Shown piece by piece: positions 41,820 to 47,960 of a stretch of DNA of 47,960 nucleotides (positions are counted from its first letter, which is position 1; each line of letters starts with the position of its first letter). The position numbers and the translations under genes are program-made. The DNA comes from Flavobacteriaceae bacterium. Lineage in GTDB: Bacteria; Bacteroidota; Bacteroidia; Flavobacteriales; Weeksellaceae. A model generated the notes under the pieces. The model had not been told where the DNA came from. It saw only the letters and a list, made by a program, of their open reading frames with translations, and searched no databases. The DNA lies in contig JAAYKY010000038.1 of the NCBI GenBank assembly GCA_012522185.1, positions 1-47,960 of the forward strand, in the 5' to 3' direction.

Positions 41820-43482
41820 ATGACAAATTGGATAGAAAATAGCCACACTGAATGTAAAAGTCTGAAAAAAGCTATTGGGCAAAAGTCTGATGTAGAATCT
41901 CTAGCCGAAACTTGTGTTTGTTTTGCAAATGCTCAGGGAGGCACTTTAATAATCGGAATAGAGAACAAGCAATCTGCCCCGCCATCAAAGCAAAAAATCA
42001 ACCTTGAAGAAATGAATAAAGTGATGAGCAGGCTTCGTGCATTAACGGATGGTGTAGGTTTGGTCAATCCTGAAATTATCACGCACGAAAATGGAGGGGA
42101 GTATTTCATCATCAATATTTTGCCATCTTCAAGAACCATTGCCACTACCACTTCTGGTAAAGTTTTGATACGAATATCAGACAATTGTTATAGTGTAAGT
42201 AGTGAAGAATTGACAGACTTGGCTGCCGAGAAAAATGCTTTTCAATGGGAATTAGTCGTAGCGCAAAAAATCACTTTAGCTCAAGCAGATGCAGATCAGA
42301 TTGCTTTTTTCCTGTCCAATATCAAAAAATCTGAAAAAGTATCCGATTTTATTAGGCAAAAGTCTGACGATGAAATTCTAGAATTTTACCAACTACTTTC
42401 TCCGGAAGGTTATTTAACTAATCTAGGCGTTTTATGGTTAGGTACTGCTGCACAAAGAGCCAGATTAAGCTACCCGATTACTTTTCAATATCTGGTGTAT
42501 AACGACAGAGAGGAAAAAATAAGAGAAAAAAAAATACCACTTTCACCATTACAATCCTATGCAGTTGCTGTTGGAAATCGAAAAGGAAGCTGTAGAGCTA
42601 ACCTATGCCAGCCAGCTAACCAACGGGCTTTTTCGGGAATCGGTAAGAGATTATCCCAAGGAGGTCATCAGGGAATTGTTGGTCAACAGCATTGCTCATA
42701 AAAGATACACCAGCTCTGGCGATATTTTTCTGGAAGTATATCCGGACAGAATCGTTTTCACTAATCCAGGAGGATTGCCCTTAGGTGTTTCCAAAGACAA
42801 TATTCTGCACGAACGCCAGCGTAGAAATCCACATCTGATTCAAACCCTGCATGATCTCAAGCTAATGGAAGGCGAAGGTTCCGGCTATGATTTGGTATAT
42901 GAAAAACTGAGTTTGGATGCCAAGCCTTTTCCGGAAATCGAAAGCTCGTTTACCAAAATGGCTGTAACAGTTTATGCAGGTATTGTTGACGAAGAAGCAC
43001 TTTCTGTAATTGATTATATCAATAAACATTTTCAGCTCACACAGAAAGAATCCATCACGCTGGGCATCATCGCTACACACAAAAAATTGCTTTCCACCCA
43101 ATTATCGGTTATGCTTCAGCTCAATGCAGAAGACAAAATGAAATACTGGTTAGGCTCGTTGTTGGATAAAAACATTCTGATAAGCCGTGGCGTAAAAAAG
43201 GGGACAGAATACCTGTTGAATCCCGATTTGTTTTCGCAAGCCAAACTCAATCTCACACCGAGCCTCAAAACCATCGAACCGCACAAACTGAAAGCCCTGA
43301 TTTTGGAAGACCTGAAATACAATGGCAAAAGCGGTATGAAAGAAATTCAGCAAAGGTTGAGTGAAGTATTGCCTAAAGATATTCAGAAAACAGTATATAA
43401 AATGGCAAAAGAAGGTGAAATAGCAACAGATGGTGCAAAACGGAACAAAACATATTTCGTTGGTTCAAAAAAAAATAAATGA
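41820..43482 (+). pseudogene. Frameshifted Alba/AAA_4-type ATP-binding regulator
   Basis: The first frame (41820-42701) encodes an AlbA_2/Schlafen-like nuclease-regulator domain: SHTECKSLKKAIGQKSDVES, FANAQGGTLIIGIENKQ and VLIRISDNCYSVSSEELTDL. Homology then passes to a second frame (from about 42559 to 43482) with the divergent-AAA/ATP-binding part. There VIRELLVNSIAHKRYTSSGD, PDRIVFTNPGGLPLGVSK and LKLMEGEGSGYDLVYE are typical, and a winged-helix end follows. The shift lies near 42560-42590, after KKIPLSPLQ. One indel therefore splits a protein of about 550 residues. Such genes occur in accessory islands beside restriction and toxin systems. The gap before it, 41545-41819, shows no gene. 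Confidence 0.8.
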
Positions 43483-43937
43483 AAAATAAAAACAAAAACA
43501 AAAACAAGCAACCTTCTGATTATAAGTGGTTTGCTTTATTTTCACGCAGCTTTGAATGAAAAATAAAAATAAAAAAATGAGCAAGTAGAAAACATATAAC
43601 TTGTGACAAGTTATGGAATAAGCAAATCATTGCTAATGGATTGAAAGCTTTCTATAGGACTTGTACAGGTCGAGTTGTCGTTTTTGAGGTTGGAGAGTGT
43701 GGGTTGTTTAGGCTGTGATTTGTTGGGTTAAGATGTTAGCAGAGGATTTAGTTGTTATTGATATAGAAATTTAGCATCTTGGGATTTTGTGTGAGAAATT
43801 CATCTTATAAATTTTATGCGTCCGAAAGGCATTATTGGTTTTGAATTTATTATTTTCACGGCCTGAACCGGAGGTTTATTTTTTGGATTTGAAATTGAGA
43901 AGTATTTCCGGAGATGGGGAAGTAATAAAATTATCCT
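43483..43937. other. 455-base gap with a 19-bp palindrome
   Basis: No gene is visible. The start is A-rich with repeated AAAAAC. A palindrome lies at 43596-43614 and the rest is AT- and GT-rich. It is probably the right edge of the insertion between tgt and lptG. Confidence 0.5.
43596..43614. repeat. Perfect 19-base palindrome
   Basis: ATAACTTGTGACAAGTTAT has 9-base arms around a single central G. It lies 114 bases after the broken ATP-binding gene, within the gap before lptG. It could be an operator or a recombination or transfer site; no neighbour decides this. Confidence 0.6.
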
Positions 43938-45032
43938 TTGAAAATATTTGACAAATACATTGTACGGAATTTCGTGAGCACTTTCTTTTTCATGGTGATC
44001 ATTCTTTCGGCCATTGCCATCATCATTGATTTGAGTCAGAAGCTGGGTCGCATTGGTGACAATGGTTCTACTCCATGGGAGGCTCTTACTCAGTTTTATC
44101 CTTTTTGGGTGGTTTGGTTGGTCAATACTTTCCTACCTGTAGCAGTTTTTATTTCGGTGATTTACTTTACTTCTCGATTGACGATGCAAACCGAAATCGT
44201 GGCGGCACAAGCTGGTGGGATTAGTTTTTATCGGATTACCAAACCCTATATTTGGGTAGCTGCGGTGATTGCTTTTGTAGCGCTTATGGTCAATAATTTC
44301 GCATTGCCTTGGGCGAATATTAAAAAGAATACTTACCAATACGAATACCTTCTCAGTCGGTCCAAGAAAGGTGAATATTACGAACGACAGAAGATTTCTT
44401 CTGAGATTGCTTCGGATGAATTTATTTTTGCCCAGAGTTATGACCGGGTTCAAAAACGAGGAGCAAGTTTCGTTTATCAGGAGCATGAAGATCATAAATT
44501 GAAATATCAAATCATCGCTTCTTCTTTTAATTGGGATGCTGAAGATTCGGTTTACATTTTGAGGAACGCTTATATACGAAGTGTCAAATCGGATTCACGG
44601 GATAGTTTGGGTTATGAAATCACTTTGAAGCGCAAGTTCAAGGCTACACCTGATGAGATTTTGCCTGAGGGTTATGTGGCGGAAACCATGAATTCTTTTG
44701 AATTAAATGAATTCATTGAAAAGCAGAAGTTCAAAGGTTCTGCAAGTGTAAATGCTTATCTGAATGAATTGCATCAGAGGAATAGTTCTCCTTTCTCGAC
44801 TTTCATTTTGACCTTATTGGCGCTTTCGCTTTCCTCTCGAAAGCGTAGGGGTGGAATCGGTTTAAACTTAGCAGTTGGGATTATTTTGGCTTTTGTCTAT
44901 ATTTTCTTCAATCAGATTTCGCTGACTTATTCCACTCAAGGATATGTATCGCCTTTCATTGCTGCTTGGGGTCCTAATTTGATTTTCGGAATTCTGACGG
45001 CTTATCTTTATTTGAAGCGAGCGAGGGCTTAG
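43938..45032 (+). CDS. lptG: LptF/LptG family permease
   Basis: A 364-residue inner-membrane permease of the lipopolysaccharide transport complex that carries LPS from the inner membrane to the Lpt bridge. The N-terminal segment (KIFDKYIVRNFVSTFFFMVI) is the family signature. Six membrane helices flank a periplasmic beta-jelly-roll (about 130-270). The end LIFGILTAYLYLKRA is typical. Translation apparently starts at TTG, as no ATG is available near 43938. In related genomes it normally follows tgt. Here about 3.2 kb of accessory DNA separates them. A short copy of its end lies at 32514-32590. Confidence 0.88.
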   Translation: MKIFDKYIVRNFVSTFFFMVIILSAIAIIIDLSQKLGRIGDNGSTPWEALTQFYPFWVVWLVNTFLPVAVFISVIYFTSRLTMQTEIVAAQAGGISFYRITKPYIWVAAVIAFVALMVNNFALPWANIKKNTYQYEYLLSRSKKGEYYERQKISSEIASDEFIFAQSYDRVQKRGASFVYQEHEDHKLKYQIIASSFNWDAEDSVYILRNAYIRSVKSDSRDSLGYEITLKRKFKATPDEILPEGYVAETMNSFELNEFIEKQKFKGSASVNAYLNELHQRNSSPFSTFILTLLALSLSSRKRRGGIGLNLAVGIILAFVYIFFNQISLTYSTQGYVSPFIAAWGPNLIFGILTAYLYLKRARA

Positions 45033-45133
45033 GGGGGCTTATCACAAAGAAATAAGGGATTTTTTCTTTTTTCTCAGAATCAATTATTTGATTAATGTAT
45101 CTGTACAAATAAACCTACCTGTAATAAAACTTT
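45033..45133. other. Gap after lptG
   Basis: A G-rich step (TTAGGGGGGC) after the lptG stop is followed by AT-rich DNA with a run of T near 45060. No clear stem-loop terminator and no gene are seen. Confidence 0.4.
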
Positions 45134-45548
45134 TTATAATAGCTTAAATATAATTAGGATAATTGAAGTGAATAAAATTAATATTGAAACTAGCTGTGCT
45201 CTATATTTCAATAGTTTAGTGATATACAAATAAAGAAAATAAGAAATAAAAAGTAACAAAAGTGAAGTTCACCAAGAGTTCTTGATTAAATTTAGAGAAG
45301 CACCTGCCAAAACGATTATTATTCCAATTAAAACAGCAAATTTTGAGTTAAATAAAGTTCCTACCTTCCATTTATCAATCCGTTCAGCAAAATATTCATT
45401 CCCATCCTGTGTCAAAATCAAATCCTTTTTCCATTCCAATTTTCACCTCTAAACCAATCACTTCTTGAGATAAAACCTTATAAAAGGCAATTATAAAACC
45501 ACTAAAAGATAAAAGAGCACAATAAATAAAAAAGAGATTGTCTATCAT
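45134..45548 (-). pseudogene. Decayed small membrane protein gene
   Basis: ATG at 45548 opens a hydrophobic frame (MIDNLFFIYCALLSFSGFII). Near 45440 the coding signal switches frame to WKKDLILTQDGNEYFAERID, then FNSKFAVLIGIIIVLAGASL, ending in TGA at 45269-45271. The frame carries on as TSLLLLFISYFLYLYITKLL to a stop at 45134. Hydrophobic segments recur through all three pieces, which suggests one former multi-pass membrane protein with a frameshift and a nonsense codon. The family is not recognised. Confidence 0.5.
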
Positions 45549-45683
45549 AATGCGGATTTTAGTTTTTTGATAAATTTACTATAATTTTGGATTTACCCTA
45601 TAGTGTAAAATTGTGATTTGCTTTAATAGGTTTTTTTGAATTTTAATGCCAAAAAGAATATTCTTCTTTTAAAATGAAGTTTT

Positions 45684-45968
45684 TTAATTTGCTATTGGAC
45701 TCACTTGTATTTGACCACCGATTGCTTTTAAAACTTTCATGATGGTTGTAAATTGAGGTTTAGCTCCTTCTGATAACGCTTTGTACAAACTTGGCCGACT
45801 CATTCCTGTTTCTTCTGCAATTTTGGTCATTCCTATTGCTTTGGCAATGTTTCCAATGGCTACTATAATTTCAGACTCATTTCCTTCTTCCAAAACAGTA
45901 TTGAGATATTCAGCAATCATTTCGTTACTATCCAAATAATCTGCTATATCAAATCTTGATGTTTCCAT
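45684..45968 (-). CDS. HigA-type antitoxin (HI1420 family)
   Basis: A 94-residue helix-turn-helix protein. VAIGNIAKAIGMTKIAEETG and MSRPSLYKALSEGAKPQFTT form the XRE-like DNA-binding fold (about 36-75). The ALSEGAKP segment and C-terminal MKVLKAIGGQIQVSP are typical of the addiction-module antidote family that pairs with HI1419-type toxins. The toxin gene ends 5 bases upstream, so the order is toxin then antitoxin. The protein probably neutralises the toxin and represses the operon. Confidence 0.88.
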   Translation of the reverse strand: METSRFDIADYLDSNEMIAEYLNTVLEEGNESEIIVAIGNIAKAIGMTKIAEETGMSRPSLYKALSEGAKPQFTTIMKVLKAIGGQIQVSPIAN

Positions 45969-45973
45969 TTTTC

Positions 45974-46273
45974 TTACTTTTTTAATTTATTCCAAATTTC
46001 TTTAGCTTTTTCAATGTCTTTTTGTTGAGTTGACTTATCTCCACCAATAAGCAAAACGATAATTTTTCCGTCTTTTTCCTTGAAATAGACTCTGTAACCT
46101 TTTGCGTAGTTGATTTTCAGTTCTCTAATTCCTTCTCCAACAGGTTCACAATCTCCAAAGTGTTCGTCTTTTTCTAATTTTTGGATTCGGAACAAAATCT
46201 TTGCTTTTGCTCTTAAATCTTTCAATTTTTTCAACCACTTGTCAAATTCTGTGGTTTTCTCAATAAAGTACAT
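45974..46273 (-). CDS. HigB/RelE-family toxin (Gp49-like)
   Basis: A 99-residue small basic protein with the RelE/HigB fold. EFDKWLKKLKDLRAKAKILF, GDCEPVGEGIRELKINYAKG and YRVYFKEKDGKIIVLLIGGD fit the Gp49/HI1419 family, which cleaves mRNA on the ribosome. Conserved residues near 70-78 include YRVYF. It is co-transcribed with the antitoxin gene. An imperfect inverted repeat GTATTC-ATTC-GGATAC at 46283-46298, just upstream, may be the operator. Confidence 0.88.
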   Translation of the reverse strand: MYFIEKTTEFDKWLKKLKDLRAKAKILFRIQKLEKDEHFGDCEPVGEGIRELKINYAKGYRVYFKEKDGKIIVLLIGGDKSTQQKDIEKAKEIWNKLKK

Positions 46274-46282
46274 TTTTAAACT

Positions 46283-46298
46283 GTATTCATTCGGATAC
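46283..46298 (-). promoter_or_regulatory. Possible operator of the HigBA-like pair
   Basis: GTATTCATTCGGATAC is an imperfect inverted repeat with six-base half sites and one mismatch, 10 bases before the toxin start codon. Autorepression by the antitoxin is usual in these systems. Confidence 0.35.
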
Positions 46299-46367
46299 GA
46301 ATTTAGCGAAAATATTTTGAATAAATAAAAGTTGTTTTAGAAATTTACTTTTTTATTATTCAAAGTC

Positions 46368-46663
46368 TTATTTTGGAAAAAATCTCTGATGGTCATATAG
46401 TTTGTTTTTTACGATATACTGTATTATGAGATTTCTTTTTTGGTCATCAGTCAAATTTTGACTATACTCTTTAGAAACAATTATTTCTAATCTGTTTATT
46501 TCCTCTTTTGGTAAATTCTCAAAATATGAAAGAATCATCTCTTTATCTGCAAGTTCGTCAAGGTTTATTTCTTGGGCTTTATTTTGTTCTATGTTGATTT
46601 CTTTTTTCCTTTTTATGATAGGTTTTTCATTTTGAATATTTTTAGATACTCTGTCTTTTATAG
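46368..46663 (-). pseudogene. Orphan C-terminal coding fragment
   Basis: Read leftwards, about 97 codons without a start run from KDRVSKNIQNEKPIIKRKKE through EINLDELADKEMILSYFENL to KNLYDHQRFFPK-like residues and a stop at 46368. The composition (Lys, Glu, Ile, Asn rich; clear amphipathic helices) is that of a real protein end, possibly DNA-binding. The upstream part is cut exactly where the structured repeat R1 begins. The family is not recognised. Confidence 0.5.
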
Positions 46664-46950
46664 AGTGTCGCCTAAGGTTTCAGGGCTTTGTGAAGTGGCG
46701 GACACGAGCGTAGCGAACTGACGAAGTAAAATCGAAGCGTCCCGATAGCTATCGATATCGATTTAGACGACACTTAGCCAAAGCCAATTTCTATTTGCTA
46801 ATTAAAAAAAACTAATAAAAATCGGAGATTCATTAGGTTCTGTCGCTTTGCTCGAGTTAGGAATAGCTTTAGCGAGTTTTAAAACTCATTTTTATTTTTG
46901 ATCTTGAAAGTGGAGGTTGTGCAAGGGTTACCTTTGTTATGTGTAGCCAG
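46664..46950. repeat. Structured intergenic repeat, copy R1
   Basis: The left part, 46664-46774, is closed by AGTGTCG/CGACACT and contains two overlapping 12-base palindromes, CGATAGCTATCG (46743-46754) and ATCGATATCGAT (46751-46762). The right part, 46776-46924, starts with a 28-base stretch identical to 47718-47745 and ends GTTGTGCAA. GTTATGTGTAGCCAG (46936-46950) is one side of an inverted repeat around the ParDE cassette. Confidence 0.75.
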
Positions 46951-46952
46951 AA

Positions 46953-47252
46953 TTATTCGCTTAATCTACTTTCAATGTCCATTTGCTGATGTAAAATTCT
47001 GATTACTTCTATTTCGCTTTCTCTTAAATTTATTCGATAAAAGATAAAATGCGACTTTACTTTTGTGCTATAATAATTTTTCCTGATATGGCTATAATCC
47101 TTGCCTGAAGTTGGATTTTCAGTTAGATATTCAATTTCGTCAAGTATTAAGTTGTAATATCTATCAGCTTGTTCTTTAGACCAAGTTTCGAAAGTATAAA
47201 GCCAAATATTTTCAAGGTCAAATTGTGCTTCGTTACTTATTTTAATATTCAT
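46953..47252 (-). CDS. ParE-type toxin
   Basis: A 99-residue RelE/ParE superfamily toxin. NIKISNEAQFDLENIWLYTF, EQADRYYNLILDEIEYLTEN, then PTSGKDYSHIRKNYYSTKVK and HFIFYRINLRESEIEVIRIL are the classic ParE blocks. ParE proteins poison DNA gyrase. The start codon overlaps the antitoxin stop codon by one base, so the pair is translationally coupled. The pair is enclosed by inverted repeats. Confidence 0.92.
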   Translation of the reverse strand: MNIKISNEAQFDLENIWLYTFETWSKEQADRYYNLILDEIEYLTENPTSGKDYSHIRKNYYSTKVKSHFIFYRINLRESEIEVIRILHQQMDIESRLSE

Positions 47253-47500
47253 TATTCAGAAACATATTTTTGGTGAAAGGTTTCCAAAAGTTTTTCTCTA
47301 TTAAAGTTTTTCACAAAACCAGAATTTTCGCCTTTTTTAAGTTCTTTAATAAGTTCTGATTTTTTCGTTTCTTCGTGTTCAAACATTCTTAGAGCTGCTC
47401 GCACAACTTCACTTGCAGAAGAAAACTTTCCAGAATTAACTTGTTCACTTATGAACTTGTCAAAATAATCACCGAGTAATATTGATGTGTTTTTTGCCAT
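47252..47500 (-). CDS. ParD-type antitoxin
   Basis: An 82-residue antitoxin. The first half forms a ribbon-helix-helix DNA-binding domain (KNTSILLGDYFDKFISEQVN and GKFSSASEVVRAALRMFEHE). The tail ELKKGENSGFVKNFNREKLL wraps the toxin. It should repress its own promoter, where a perfect ATACCAA/TTGGTAT repeat overlaps the -7 box. Confidence 0.92.
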   Translation of the reverse strand: MAKNTSILLGDYFDKFISEQVNSGKFSSASEVVRAALRMFEHEETKKSELIKELKKGENSGFVKNFNREKLLETFHQKYVSE

Positions 47501-47517
47501 AATTTCAATCTTTCATT

Positions 47518-47539
47518 CAAAGATACCAAAACTTGGTAT
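47518..47539 (-). promoter_or_regulatory. ParDE promoter with overlapping operator
   Basis: On the minus strand TATCTTTG (47518-47525) matches the -7 box. It overlaps a perfect inverted repeat ATACCAA-AAC-TTGGTAT (47523-47539). The antitoxin start codon is 18 bases downstream. Binding of ParD here would block transcription. Confidence 0.6.
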
Positions 47540-47585
47540 TTTACATAATTCTTCGAATGTTAAATTTTAATCAGAATTTTGGTAA

Positions 47586-47960
47586 CTGGTTACACATAAC
47601 TTTGGCAGCATTACGAAGTTTGTCTGTGTTGCGCCTGCGGCAGACGAATTTTGTACAACGTTTGCAGGCTTGGCGATAGTGCGGGCTTGGAATGCGAAGC
47701 ATTCCAGACCGAAACTAAGCCAAAGCCAATTTCTATTTGCTAATTTTAAAAAAAACCAATAAAAATTGGAGATTAGTTAGGTTCAATCGCTTGCCCAATT
47801 CACGAATACCTTTTAGCGACCTTGAAACCTCATTTTTAAGCCACCTAAATTTCAGGAATTTGTGCTGGAGCTGAAAAATAAACCTCGCTTAAAAAGGCTT
47901 AAACGAGGTTGTTTTTTATAATAATTTACGTTTTTGCTTTAAAACGGGGAGTTGTGCAAC
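47586..47960. repeat. Structured intergenic repeat, copy R2 (runs off the window)
   Basis: It starts with CTGGTTACACATAAC (47586-47600), the inverted partner of 46936-46950. Then follow a TTTGTCTG / CAGACGAAT-type stem (about 47620-47650) and a perfect hairpin GGAATGC-GAA-GCATTCC (47689-47705). The 28-base block identical to R1 (47718-47745) comes next, and the copy ends GTTGTGCAAC at the last base of the window. Confidence 0.75.

Noticed and set aside
41597-41848. Minus-strand ORF of 83 residues before the Alba/AAA_4 gene
   Set aside because: It overlaps the start of a better-supported gene, has no family pattern, and its hydrophobic composition is that of AT-rich DNA.
46664-47960. Classical integron attC sites
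   Set aside because: The repeat ends (GTTATGT, ACATAAC, GTTGTGC) do not match GTTRRRY/RYYYAAC, and no integron integrase is in the window.
1-47960. CRISPR arrays, tRNA or rRNA genes
   Set aside because: No regularly spaced direct repeats of 24-40 bases, no cas genes and no tRNA-like cloverleaf or rRNA sequence were found in the intergenic stretches examined by eye; covariance-model searches were not possible.

Overview
The window looks like a chromosome segment of a Bacteroidota bacterium of the order Flavobacteriales, probably close to the Weeksellaceae/Chryseobacterium group. The evidence is the mutY-ssb-gldD cluster, family-specific genes such as the DUF4271 and DUF4296 proteins, AT-rich intergenic DNA, many SpII lipoproteins and repeated Bacteroidota -7 boxes of the form TAnnTTTG. 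No rRNA, tRNA or CRISPR array was seen.

Bases 1-26,000 are mostly core housekeeping genes: rseP; mutY-ssb-gldD; HU with a 30-residue bS22/mS38-like protein; RNase G; a PAP2 phosphatase; an omega-amidase-like hydrolase; lepA; thiL with a thioesterase; recX; an NlpE-like lipoprotein; an M1 peptidase with coaX; ruvC; a fused eukaryote-like UMP synthase; nadA; rsmI facing recJ; hemD with a DUF4271 protein; a polyprenol-phosphate mannosyltransferase with a DUF4296 lipoprotein; and an alpha/beta hydrolase. Small scars interrupt this part: a C-type-lectin gene fragment at 9344-9529 and an 11-bp-period repeat array at 11446-11533.

Bases 26,000-32,600 are an accessory island set into a truncated lipoprotein gene. 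In order it holds a broken tyrosine recombinase, a 225-bp promoter segment bounded by exact 17-bp inverted repeats, an exported protein of unknown function, three tandem C1q-like surface proteins, a strong terminator, and two decayed small HTH reading frames. The layout suggests a recombinase-controlled (phase-variable) surface-fibre operon, now in the ON orientation. Decayed genes follow, including a hydrolase with an in-frame stop and a copy of the 3' end of lptG.

Bases 32,700-45,000 return to core genes: an active/inactive M16 peptidase pair, a PBP4-type carboxypeptidase, an MscS channel, a Cys-rich lipoprotein, tgt and lptG. Between tgt and lptG about 3.2 kb looks inserted: a second 11-bp-period array, a KGSIGDYTFY-family protein and a frameshifted Alba/AAA_4 regulator.

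Bases 45,000-47,960 are a cassette-like accessory region: a decayed membrane protein, a HigB/HigA-type toxin-antitoxin pair, an orphan C-terminal coding fragment, and a ParE/ParD pair bounded by inverted repeats and by two copies of a long structured intergenic repeat. The second copy runs into the window end.
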